7,056 nt of DNA from Alphaproteobacteria bacterium (GCA_028280675.1 JANQLI010000191.1:1-7056), one strand, 5' to 3'. Positions 1 through 6,584 are shown, numbered from the stretch's first letter. Translations and numbers: made by a program. Notes: generated from the letters alone by a model not told the origin.

Positions 1-873
1 CTCAAGATCTTAAAGAAAATCTCGCGGCAAATTCCAGGGCTGAAAACCGAAACGTCCAGCGGATTTTATTATCCAAAGAAGGGTTTTGGCCAGATTACCC
101 GTGGGTTGGCAGAGCATGCCGTTGAGGCAGGCACGGATCTGAAACTCAACGCCGCAGTTGAGAAAATCTTCCGTGAGGGCAACCAGGTCACGGGTTTGCT
201 GTTCACGCAAGAGGGACAAACCACCCGTGTGGAGACGGATGCTGTGTGGTCAACGCTCCCGATTAGCCTGGCTGTGCGTATGATGGACCCACCACCCCCT
301 GCCAACGTTTTAGAGGCGGCAAGTCATATCAAGTATCGCGGTATGATCCTGATCTACCTGATCTTAGAGACAGATCAGTTTAGTGAGTATGACGCGCATT
401 ACTTTCCAGAACTTTCGGTGCCTATTTCCCGCATGTCGGAACCGAAGAATTACAGCGCATCGACAGAGCCAAAAAATCGCACCATCCTCTGCGCTGAGCT
501 GCCGTGTGATCCCGCCACCGAGTGGCAGGTGTCGGATGAGGCGCTCGGTCAACATATGTGTCAGTGGCTGGAGTCCATCGGCTTGCCGGTGACAGTGCCT
601 GTGGTCCGCACAGAGACACGGCGGTTGAACTTTGCCTATCCGGTTTATGACCGGGAGTTTGAGACGCACTTTGACGTCATGGACACGTGGCTCTCATCTC
701 TTGAGGGGTTCTTGACCTATGGCCGCCAAGGGTTGTTCGCCCACGACAACACGCATCACGCCATGCTTATGGCGTATGCGGCATGTGAATGTCTTGATGC
801 CGATGGCACTTTCAATAAAGACTTATGGGCTGAACACCGGATTGCGTTCGAAGAGCATGTTGTCGAAGACTAA
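1..873 (+). CDS. FAD-dependent oxidoreductase, amine oxidase / protoporphyrinogen oxidase-like (3' part, 5' end outside window)
   Basis: The reading frame is open from base 1 to the TAA at 871-873 (290 residues visible), so the N-terminal FAD-binding Rossmann motif lies outside the window. Visible family features are FYYPKKGFGQI at residues 22-32, followed by a helix and an alternating strand region typical of these flavoproteins; VWSTLPI near residues 82-88, the usual strand before the substrate domain; and GRQGLFAHDN at 242-251, the conserved C-terminal FAD-contacting segment seen in UDP-galactopyranose mutase-like and HemY-like proteins of polysaccharide loci. Members are usually about 430-480 aa, so roughly a third is missing. 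The substrate cannot be told from sequence. Next to a GT2 and sugar-nucleotide enzymes, a role in sugar or lipid-linked sugar modification is more likely than haem synthesis (inference). An internal TTG at 106 is not the start, because the family sequence continues upstream of it. Confidence 0.8.
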   Translation, partial: LKILKKISRQIPGLKTETSSGFYYPKKGFGQITRGLAEHAVEAGTDLKLNAAVEKIFREGNQVTGLLFTQEGQTTRVETDAVWSTLPISLAVRMMDPPPPANVLEAASHIKYRGMILIYLILETDQFSEYDAHYFPELSVPISRMSEPKNYSASTEPKNRTILCAELPCDPATEWQVSDEALGQHMCQWLESIGLPVTVPVVRTETRRLNFAYPVYDREFETHFDVMDTWLSSLEGFLTYGRQGLFAHDNTHHAMLMAYAACECLDADGTFNKDLWAEHRIAFEEHVVED

Positions 874-1745
874 TGTGCTCGCGGGTGCAAATGCAGGCGC
901 GAAATCATGTCTGCAATCAAGCCTAACACCCAAATAATAATGGATGTGAGGAAAAAGAAAATCGCACTTTCCGATAAATTGAGCAGGAAGATGTCATAAA
1001 TCAGTTTGAGCGTTCCAAGCATAAAGAAGATCGCCCCGAGCGGTAAAAAGACGCGCAGTGGGTTAAAGAAAGTCACCACGCGCAGCACAAGCAAGATGAA
1101 ATCAAAGAAATGAGTCGGACGAATTTTCGAACTTCCCGTCCGTTTGCTATAGGTGATGGGCGTGTAAACAACACGTAAATCCGAATACATCATGCAAAGT
1201 GTAATCGTTGTTGTGAACGAGAACCCTTGCGGCAAAAGGGGTAAGAATTGCATCAATGAAGACCGCCGGAACACACGCAGTCCCGAATTGAGATCTGGTA
1301 TATTGCGTTGCATCAAGTAATTTGCAAGGCCATTCAGAATGGCTTTTGCTGGGCGGCGCACCAGGGGAACAGCCCCCATGCTTTCATGCCGTGACGCGAC
1401 GACCATGTCGTGGGTCTGTGCGAGATCAAGCAATTTAGGTAATTGATCAGCAGGGTAGGTGCGGTCCGCATCGATGATGGCCACAAATTCGCATGCGCCG
1501 GGTGCACGTATCCCCGCTTTTAAGGCCGCGCCATAGCCTAGATTTTCGGGCTGATCAATAATACGCGCGGATGTGTGTTCGGCTTCGGCGCGTGTGTTAT
1601 CCGTTGAGCCGTCATTTACGACAACGATTTCAGAAGACACATCCATGCTATCCAAAACGGTCTGTAATTCATCAATCGTTGCACGAATGCCTTCTTCCTC
1701 GTTAAAGGCGGGAACAACAACGCGAAGGACAACTTCATCTGACAA
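870..1745 (-). CDS. Family 2 glycosyltransferase, polyprenyl-phosphate (DPM1-like) type, with C-terminal membrane anchor
   Basis: A 291-residue protein that probably transfers a sugar from a nucleotide donor to polyprenyl phosphate or a lipid-linked glycan on the cytoplasmic face of the inner membrane. The GT-A domain shows PAFNEE (12-17), VNDGSTD (43-49), the metal-binding DAD (92-94) within DADRTYPADQLP, NSGLRVFRR (153-161) and the GFSFTTT segment (174-180), all typical of the DPM1/DPG-synthase-like GT2 group. Two hydrophobic stretches at about 230-255 and 258-283 form a C-terminal membrane hairpin. The start is TTG at 1745-1743; an AAGGA 8 nt upstream (1758-1754) supports it, and no ATG or GTG lies in frame between that site and PAFNEE. 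The gene converges on the flavoprotein gene with overlapping stop codons (TAG at 872-870 against TAA at 871-873). The donor and acceptor sugars are not predictable. Confidence 0.9.
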   Translation of the reverse strand: MSDEVVLRVVVPAFNEEEGIRATIDELQTVLDSMDVSSEIVVVNDGSTDNTRAEAEHTSARIIDQPENLGYGAALKAGIRAPGACEFVAIIDADRTYPADQLPKLLDLAQTHDMVVASRHESMGAVPLVRRPAKAILNGLANYLMQRNIPDLNSGLRVFRRSSLMQFLPLLPQGFSFTTTITLCMMYSDLRVVYTPITYSKRTGSSKIRPTHFFDFILLVLRVVTFFNPLRVFLPLGAIFFMLGTLKLIYDIFLLNLSESAIFFFLTSIIIWVLGLIADMISRLHLHPRAH

Positions 1746-1794
1746 GATTATGTTCCTTTCAGCGGGCCTGTGGCGACTCAGATGCCGAGTATGT

Positions 1795-1842
1795 GTTAAC
1801 CATGCTGCTTATTTATCGCAAACTTACAATCAAGTGGTTAAC
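1795..1842. promoter_or_regulatory. 8-bp inverted repeat GTTAACCA / TGGTTAAC, CtrA-half-site-like
   Basis: GTTAACCA at 1795-1802 and its exact reverse complement TGGTTAAC at 1835-1842 are separated by 32 nt, 50-97 nt upstream of the GT2 start codon. The first copy extends to TTAACCAT (1796-1803), which equals the CtrA half-site consensus of alphaproteobacteria. A further copy in the same orientation as the second arm is at 1925-1932 (ATGGTTAA). The repeat is directly visible; assigning it to CtrA or any regulator is inference. The wide spacing suits paired operator half-sites better than a terminator hairpin. Confidence 0.35.
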
Positions 1843-2077
1843 GCCCCTGCAAGTCTTTTTGACATTGCAAAGAAGACGTTAGGGGCTATCTGGCGAGGCG
1901 ATATAGACGTTTGTATCTGATGATATGGTTAATAAGGGATGCGTCATGTTTGGTTTATGGAGCGAGATGAGAAAGCCGGTTTATTGTGGCGCTTTCTGAG
2001 GTGGTGTGATCTAAATAGATTCATTATTACAATGACTTAGATTACAAGTTTGCTGGTTAAGGTCTGGGAAGATTACA

Positions 2078-2106
2078 TTCACTTTTTGCTGTTAATCGTT
2101 TATTAA
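2078..2106 (+). promoter_or_regulatory. Weak sigma70-type promoter candidate for the methyltransferase gene
   Basis: TTCACT (2078-2083, 4 of 6 matches to TTGACA) is followed after 17 nt by TATTAA (2101-2106, 4 of 6 matches to TATAAT). Transcription would begin near 2113, upstream of all candidate start codons (2134, 2143, 2152, 2173). Spacing is ideal but both hexamers are mediocre. Confidence 0.25.
2092..2106 (+). promoter_or_regulatory. Candidate CtrA box TTAA-N7-TTAA
   Basis: TTAA (2092-2095), seven bases, then TTAA (2103-2106) followed by G matches the canonical CtrA spacing. It lies 67-81 nt upstream of the preferred methyltransferase start and overlaps the proposed -10 element at 2101-2106. 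Binding there would be expected to affect transcription directly. The motif is short and the region AT-rich, so chance occurrence is possible; the nearby TTAACCAT copies make it more interesting. Confidence 0.35.
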
Positions 2107-2172
2107 GGAAGTGGGCGTGGTGCGCATTTTGCAGTGTCTCTTGTGAGTTTCATGGGTTCTGGGAAAGACAGT

Positions 2173-2883
2173 ATGAAAGTAGGAAACGATATTGAAGCCA
2201 AGAATGGTGGCTGGACCTTTGGTGGTGACGTTGCAGAAAAATTTGTCGCCCATGTGAGTCAGTCTGTTCCGCTTTATGCTGAGGGACATGATCTGATCTG
2301 TCAGTTGAGTGATTTTTTCTGCGCCAATGAGAGTGTTTGTTATGAGCTGGGCGTCTCGACTGGCGAGCTGTTAAGAAAGCTTGCTGAGCGGAACGCGGAT
2401 AAACCAGATGCGCACTGGATTGGTATTGATTGCGAAGCCGACATGATTGCCAAAGCGAAAAAAGATTGCGCTCATATTCCGAATATCGAACTGTTTTGCG
2501 ATGATGTGACCCTCTATGATTTTCAGAAGTCAGATATGATTGTCTCTTATTATTGTATGCAATTTATCCCACCGCGGCACCGACAAGACTTGTTCAATCG
2601 TATTTATGAAAGTTTGAATTGGGGAGGGGCCTTCATTCTTTTCGAGAAGGTGCGCGGACCCGATGCGCGTTTCCAGGACATCCTGACCCTTCTCTACAAC
2701 GATTTTAAATTGCAGAATGGATTCACGCCGGATGAAATTGTGTCAAAAGCTAGAAGCTTGAAAGGTGTGATGGAGCCTTTCTCTACCGAGGGGAATTTGG
2801 GCCTGATGCAACGCGCGGGCTTCAGTGACATTATCACTATTCAAAAATACATCTGTTTCGAAGGTTTCCTGGCCATTAAGTAA
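2173..2883 (+). CDS. CmoA-like class I SAM-dependent methyltransferase-fold protein
   Basis: A 236-residue protein (E. coli CmoA is 247) that follows CmoA nearly end to end: an N-terminal WTF (14-16) and VAEKF (20-24), SVPLY (31-35), SAM-binding motif I as YELGVSTGE (57-65), the ribose-binding acid D86 in IGID, a CMQFIPP segment (128-134), NWGGAFILFEK (149-159), then NDFK and an AGF near the C-terminus. CmoA makes carboxy-SAM from prephenate and SAM for tRNA wobble-uridine modification with CmoB. Compared from memory with E. coli CmoA, the arginine that binds the carboxylate (Arg199) aligns with Ala193 here, and Arg194 is one position along, so carboxy-SAM synthesis is doubtful. In this glycan locus a methyltransferase acting on sugars or lipids is possible. 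ATG 2173 is preferred (GGGAAAG 5 nt upstream, family-like N-terminus); ATG 2152 and GTG 2134 remain possible. Confidence 0.8.
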   Translation: MKVGNDIEAKNGGWTFGGDVAEKFVAHVSQSVPLYAEGHDLICQLSDFFCANESVCYELGVSTGELLRKLAERNADKPDAHWIGIDCEADMIAKAKKDCAHIPNIELFCDDVTLYDFQKSDMIVSYYCMQFIPPRHRQDLFNRIYESLNWGGAFILFEKVRGPDARFQDILTLLYNDFKLQNGFTPDEIVSKARSLKGVMEPFSTEGNLGLMQRAGFSDIITIQKYICFEGFLAIK

Positions 2884-2913
2884 TATGTGATGTCCATTGC
2901 CATCGCAGCCGCC

Positions 2914-2944
2914 CTAAGAACGTGACTGATGTTCTTGGCTTTTG
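2914..2944 (+). terminator. Weak hairpin with short T run after the methyltransferase gene
   Basis: CTAAGAAC (2914-2921) pairs with GTTCTTGG (2931-2938) through an 8-bp stem with one G-T wobble and a 9-nt loop, followed by CTTTTG. The stem is AT-rich and the T run short, so it is a poor intrinsic terminator; it could attenuate readthrough into the sulfotransferase gene. Confidence 0.3.
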
Positions 2945-2986
2945 CATCGGCTTGGCCTAACCGACTGACAAGGAGCTTTTCTCAAC

Positions 2987-3886
2987 GTGAGTCATTTGCC
3001 GAACTTTCTTGTCATTGGTGCGGCCCGGTCTGGCACGACGGCCTTATATACGTATTTAAAGCAGCACCCATCAATCTTCATGAGTCCCGTTAAGGAGGCA
3101 AACTTCTTTGCGTTTAGGCCTGAAGAATTGGTTTACCGTGGCCCTGGGGCTGATCACGCGAATAATTCGGTTGCAGAGTTAGAGTCCTATAGACGTCTTT
3201 TTAATGATGCGACAACGGAAAGCGCTATTGGTGAAGCTTCGCCCCTTTATCTCTATGCTGAGCAAGCGCCAAAACGCATTCACGATCTCTTGTCTGATGC
3301 GAAGCTTATTGTGATTCTGCGTAACCCGATTGAGCAGGCCTTCTCGCATTTTCTTTATGCGCGCAGGCTTATGATCGAACCGCTTGAGAGTTTTGATGAC
3401 GCACTCAAAGCAGAACGGCAGAGACAGGATGATGGGTGGATACCCATGTTTCAATATAGCTCCTTCCCGCGTTATCATGAGCAATTGACAAGATACCTCA
3501 CATATTTTGATCGCAGCCAGATTTACATTCACCTTTATGAGGATTTTCAGGAAGCGCCTGTGGATGTTTTGAAAAATATCTTTGATTTTTTAAATGTTGA
3601 TTCAGGATTTACACCTGACATCTCCTATCGACCGAATACTGGCGGCGAACCCAGAAGCCGGTTTTTGCAAAACCTTGTTATGAAACCGCGTACATCAACA
3701 CGTCTGTTGGGGCAATTCATGCCTACCGAGTGGCGGCAACGGATTCGTGATGCTGTGTCGCAGGGCAATTTAGAAAAGCCAACAATATCTGGTGACGCAG
3801 AGAATTTCCTGAAATCTCAGTTAAGCGATGATATTGACAAGTTACAGGACCTTATCAACCGTGATCTGTCTCACTGGTTGTCATAA
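2987..3886 (+). CDS. PAPS-dependent sulfotransferase (Sulfotransfer family)
   Basis: A 299-residue cytoplasmic-type sulfotransferase expected to move a sulfuryl group from PAPS (3'-phosphoadenosine-5'-phosphosulfate) onto a hydroxyl or amine, here most likely of a glycan. The 5'-phosphosulfate-binding loop is GAARSGTTAL at residues 11-20, right after the first strand (FLVI). The 3'-phosphate site is LRNPIEQAFSHF at 111-122, with Arg112 and Ser120 the expected contacts. GEASPLYLY (82-90) and a C-terminal YRPNTGG (214-220) also fit bacterial and heparan-type sulfotransferases. No signal peptide or membrane segment is visible. The start is GTG 2987 with AGGAG at 2971-2975, 11 nt upstream. Only 18 nt separate it from the flippase gene, so the two are probably co-transcribed. 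The acceptor cannot be predicted. GC is locally very low (19 of 60 at 3541-3600). Confidence 0.92.
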   Translation: MSHLPNFLVIGAARSGTTALYTYLKQHPSIFMSPVKEANFFAFRPEELVYRGPGADHANNSVAELESYRRLFNDATTESAIGEASPLYLYAEQAPKRIHDLLSDAKLIVILRNPIEQAFSHFLYARRLMIEPLESFDDALKAERQRQDDGWIPMFQYSSFPRYHEQLTRYLTYFDRSQIYIHLYEDFQEAPVDVLKNIFDFLNVDSGFTPDISYRPNTGGEPRSRFLQNLVMKPRTSTRLLGQFMPTEWRQRIRDAVSQGNLEKPTISGDAENFLKSQLSDDIDKLQDLINRDLSHWLS

Positions 3887-3904
3887 GGGAGCGAGGCACG
3901 TGAG

Positions 3905-5371
3905 ATGAAAAAATATTTCGTCATTGGTGCCGCTTGGACAAGTATGGCGGCATGGGTCGAACAGGGCCTCAATCTCATCGTGTTTGTCATCATTGCGCGC
4001 CTGATCGGTACGGAGGAGTTCGGTCTGGCGAGTATGGCGCTTGCCTTCGTTTTATTTGGTGAAGTCCTTGTGCGTAATACGCTGACAGAAGGCATTATCG
4101 AACGGCAACAGATTGTAGAAGGGTTTTTGGAAGCCACATTTACGGCGCTGATCGGTTTTGGACTGTTTCTTTTCTTCATATTAGCGATGCTCTCACCTTT
4201 GGCTGCGGTCATTTATGGGCAGCCAACAGTTAGTGTTTTAATGTTGGCGGCAAGCGTGACAGTCATTCTGATTGCAGGGGGAGGTGTCTCGACGGCCATT
4301 CTTAGGAGAAATATGGCCTTTCGGACACTGGCGATCCGCAGCATTACTGGCGTGATGGTTGGAGGGGTTGTCGGAATTTATCTTGCGGTGGAAGGTTATG
4401 GCGCGTGGAGTGTCGTGGGCCAGCGTTTGGCTATGTCTGCCGTGAATAGTGTGATTGCTATACTGGCAGCAGGATGGTGGCCAAAGCGGCTGCCAACAAT
4501 ATCCAACTTTGCATTGATTGGTGGTCTTGGACCGCAGATTGTTATCTTACGCGCTGCGATACTTGCTATGCTGCAAACCCCTACTGTTGTCCTCGGCGTT
4601 GTGATTGGTCCACATGCCGTTGCCGTATATGCGCTCACATGGCGATTTGTTGAGGTGCTTCTGACGTTGATTGTGACGCCCATAAAATCAGTTGCTCAAT
4701 CGACAATTGCGATTATGCGCCGAGAGGGGATGCGCTCCGATAAGTTTTTTCTTGAATTAACGCAAATCATTGCTTTGGCTGGCTTTACGTCTGCTGCAGG
4801 TCTTGCTCTGATAGCTGATCCTGTAGTTGAACTTACATTCGGCCCAGACTGGCGTGATACCGTTCTCATTCTGCCGTGGATTTGTCTTGTCGGAGCAATG
4901 CAATCCCTAACTGACCTTCAGGAATCTTACTTGATGGCTTGGGATAGCACGCGGCGTTATGTGAAGGCTGTTGTTATCGAGGCCATTGCTTGTATTGTAT
5001 TTCTTGGTATTGTCAGTAGCTATGGCATCGTATATGCAGCGGCCGCATACGCCTTTCGGGCAATACTCTTCTTTCCCATCAGAACGAGGATAGCATTGAC
5101 ACCGGAGAACATATCTGCTGGCCGTTATGTACGAACATTGTTTGCTCCATGTATCATTGCTTTGGCTATGGTCGTTGTTCTCCTTTTGTGGCGTGCAGTG
5201 ATGCTCGGTCAAATGCCGGATATTGTTTATCTTGTTGCGACAGTCATGATTGGCGTCTCGATTGTTGGCGCTATACTCGCTTTTTTGACACCAAGCGTGT
5301 GGAAGCGGTTGATGTCGTTCGTTTATTCTGTGCGCCAAGAAGAAGTGGGAGAGTCATTGCATGGAGAATGA
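3905..5371 (+). CDS. WzxC-like polysaccharide flippase (oligosaccharidyl-lipid/polysaccharide exporter family)
   Basis: A 488-residue polytopic inner-membrane protein expected to flip polyprenyl-diphosphate-linked glycan units to the periplasm. The N-terminus begins with a membrane helix (5-30) then ARLIGTEEFGLASMA (31-45), the standard opening of this family. ILRRNMAFRTLAIRS (132-146) and GYGAWSVVGQ (164-173) match the WzxC/Polysacc_synt_3 subgroup. Hydrophobic segments continue at about 45-58, 80-104, 108-128, 147-163, 175-190, 205-235, 246-262, 286-305, 320-333, 355-392, 412-430 and 438-460; the exact helix count needs prediction. The length is normal. ATG 3905 has GAGG at 3893-3896, 8 nt upstream. 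It follows the sulfotransferase gene by 18 nt, which suggests the exported glycan is sulfated before or during assembly in the cytoplasm (inference). Its end overlaps a possible small ORF at 5361. Confidence 0.93.
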   Translation: MKKYFVIGAAWTSMAAWVEQGLNLIVFVIIARLIGTEEFGLASMALAFVLFGEVLVRNTLTEGIIERQQIVEGFLEATFTALIGFGLFLFFILAMLSPLAAVIYGQPTVSVLMLAASVTVILIAGGGVSTAILRRNMAFRTLAIRSITGVMVGGVVGIYLAVEGYGAWSVVGQRLAMSAVNSVIAILAAGWWPKRLPTISNFALIGGLGPQIVILRAAILAMLQTPTVVLGVVIGPHAVAVYALTWRFVEVLLTLIVTPIKSVAQSTIAIMRREGMRSDKFFLELTQIIALAGFTSAAGLALIADPVVELTFGPDWRDTVLILPWICLVGAMQSLTDLQESYLMAWDSTRRYVKAVVIEAIACIVFLGIVSSYGIVYAAAAYAFRAILFFPIRTRIALTPENISAGRYVRTLFAPCIIALAMVVVLLLWRAVMLGQMPDIVYLVATVMIGVSIVGAILAFLTPSVWKRLMSFVYSVRQEEVGESLHGE

Positions 5372-5486
5372 TGAGATCTCAATCATGCGTTTGAATGACA
5401 TGGTGACGATCCGTCAAGAGGGCCAAACGGCACCTTCACACTCAGCAAAGCGTGGCAGAACCGCCTATCCCTCAGCGCCTATTTGA
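5361..5486 (+). CDS. Possible 41-aa small ORF, unknown function
   Basis: ATG 5361 to TGA 5484-5486 encodes 41 residues beginning MENDEISIMRLNDMV and ending SAPI, a hydrophilic, partly basic peptide I do not recognise. GGGAGAG (5347-5353) sits 7 nt upstream, a good ribosome binding site. The start overlaps the last 11 bases of the flippase gene in a different frame, as in translationally coupled operons, and the end overlaps the 3' end of the convergent SDR gene by 15 bases. It could be a real small protein, the stump of a gene cut by a rearrangement, or chance. No predicted membrane segment or known motif. Confidence 0.3.
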   Translation: MENDEISIMRLNDMVTIRQEGQTAPSHSAKRGRTAYPSAPI

Positions 5487-6542
5487 TATACTGCGGAGCG
5501 CTTTCATGCCTGTTGCAAGGTCATAGTGTGGATGATAGTTCAAGCGCGTTCGTGCAGTCTCGCATGAGATCGTTGGTGTGGCGCTGTAAAGGTCCAAGAG
5601 ATGAGGGTCAGGTAACACAGGGCCACGGGGCGCAAGCCGTGCGCGCACCGCCGATGTTATTTGGTCAAAGCGATGATTGCCAATGAGGTGGCGGAGTTTT
5701 TTGCTGAGCCGCGCACTTAGTGAAGGGCCTTGGGGAGCTGAATTGTCTTGAGCTGGTGGAATGCGGCTCCTGAGCTCATCAAGTGGGACAAGCTGTACGC
5801 TTCCGGCTCCAATCCCTTCAGCATAAGCTTCGTATAAGTTCGCCCAGGTTATGCGATCTGGACCTGAGAGGATAAACCGTTCCTGGCCAAGGTCCGGGAG
5901 GGCGGCGGCCTGTAACGCTCCGGCGACGACGTCGTCAACGTAAACGGCAGGGCAAATACCCGGAGGGTCGGGCAGAATGATGGGCCCTCGGCGCAGGGCG
6001 GCGATGGGCGCTTCTGTCCATAGAGCACTGCCTGGGCCATAGACAATGGTGGGTTGGAGAATGGCTGAGGGGATGTTGCCGTTTAGCAGTGCCGTTTCCA
6101 TGGCGATTTTACTCTGGCGATACTCGCCTCCGGCCGCGGTGCTGATGGGGGATGTTTCGGTTATGTGGCCATGCGGCCAGTCATCGTAAACCACAATAGA
6201 GCTGGCATGGACGATCCGTTCAATTCCGTTGTTTGCAGGGGCATCCGAGAGAGCTGAAAATGCGGCTAGATTGTCTGCGCCGCTGGCGCGGACATCATAG
6301 GCGAAATGGAAAAGAACCCTTTGATCTCGCAATGCCTCATTGAGTTCTGCGCCTGCGGTGAGTTTGCATATGATCGCATTCGCGCCGCAGGCCTCAAAAT
6401 AGCGCCTGCCATGTCCCGATCTTAATAATACGGTGACATTGGCATTGCAGGCGCTTAATCCAGCCACAAGCCGACGGCCAATAAAGCCATTTGCCCCTGT
6501 CACAACAACAGGCGCGCCACCGAAATCGACGTCTGGCCACAT
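5472..6542 (-). CDS. NAD(P)-dependent epimerase/dehydratase (extended SDR family)
   Basis: A 356-residue extended short-chain dehydrogenase/reductase, cytoplasmic, probably acting on a nucleotide sugar. Numbering from the ATG at 6542-6540: the dinucleotide-binding glycine motif GANGFIG is at 16-22, the ASS strand at 113-115, the catalytic YRQSK (Tyr141, Lys145) follows, and QPTIVYGPG (163-171) and the VDD motif (202-204) are typical of sugar epimerases/dehydratases. A longer, less conserved C-terminal part (about 265-340) is rich in proline and arginine and likely substrate-specific. Reaction unknown. An upstream ATG at 6581 would add 13 residues, but it has no ribosome binding site and a TATAAC -10-like element lies 3 nt before it, whereas the ATG at 6542 has AAGGGAA and AAGG just upstream; I prefer 6542. 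GC is much higher than in neighbouring genes (43 of 60 at 5881-5940). It converges on the flippase operon. Confidence 0.85.
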   Translation of the reverse strand: MWPDVDFGGAPVVVTGANGFIGRRLVAGLSACNANVTVLLRSGHGRRYFEACGANAIICKLTAGAELNEALRDQRVLFHFAYDVRASGADNLAAFSALSDAPANNGIERIVHASSIVVYDDWPHGHITETSPISTAAGGEYRQSKIAMETALLNGNIPSAILQPTIVYGPGSALWTEAPIAALRRGPIILPDPPGICPAVYVDDVVAGALQAAALPDLGQERFILSGPDRITWANLYEAYAEGIGAGSVQLVPLDELRSRIPPAQDNSAPQGPSLSARLSKKLRHLIGNHRFDQITSAVRARLAPRGPVLPDPHLLDLYSATPTISCETARTRLNYHPHYDLATGMKALRSISNRR

Positions 6543-6584
6543 GTCGCCTTGTTCCCTTGCGTTGGTCTGAATCTCATCCATCTC

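Larger units (their letters stand above)
1746..2172. other. AT-rich divergent intergenic region between the GT2 and methyltransferase genes
   Basis: About 390-430 nt (depending on the methyltransferase start) with no convincing gene. It separates divergent genes, so it should hold both promoters. It contains several TTAACCA/TGGTTAA elements (1796-1802, 1835-1841, 1926-1932, 2054-2060), a TTAA-N7-TTAA box at 2092-2106 and a short perfect dyad ATCTA-AA-TAGAT at 2009-2020. A 17-codon ORF (ATG 1946 to TGA 1997-1999) has AAGGGA 6 nt upstream but is too short to call. No clear promoter for the GT2 gene was found on the minus strand. An open frame opposite the GT2 5' end runs into this region (to 1920) but has no protein-like features. 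Confidence 0.6.

Noticed and set aside
364..669. Minus-strand open frame of 101 codons inside the flavoprotein gene
   Set aside because: The plus strand carries unmistakable flavoprotein family sequence over the same bases; the antisense frame is Arg/His/Cys-rich and has no motif.
1795..1842. Inverted repeat as a transposon end or attachment site
   Set aside because: No transposase or integrase and no target duplication are nearby; the 8-bp arms match a regulator-type motif that also recurs singly in the same region.
1573..1920. 115-codon plus-strand open frame opposite the GT2 N-terminus
   Set aside because: It is antisense to a clear GT2 gene, its composition is Ser/Thr-rich with no recognisable fold, and the part beyond the GT2 start shows no protein-like signal.
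1946..1999. 17-codon ORF with a ribosome-binding-like AAGGGA upstream
   Set aside because: Too short to support by sequence alone, not a recognisable leader peptide, and the best promoter candidate for the downstream gene lies after it.
2173..2883. Calling the methyltransferase-fold gene cmoA outright
   Set aside because: The apparent loss of the carboxylate-binding arginine, the changed motif I and the glycan-locus context make a housekeeping tRNA-modification role uncertain, so no gene symbol is given.
4907..5338. Minus-strand open frame of 143 codons inside the flippase gene
   Set aside because: Shadow of the hydrophobic plus-strand protein: the antisense product is rich in Asn, His and Cys with no domain features.
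5373..5380. Perfect 8-bp palindrome GAGATCTC after the flippase stop
   Set aside because: No loop and no following T run, so it is not a terminator; an 8-bp palindrome is expected by chance in a window this size.
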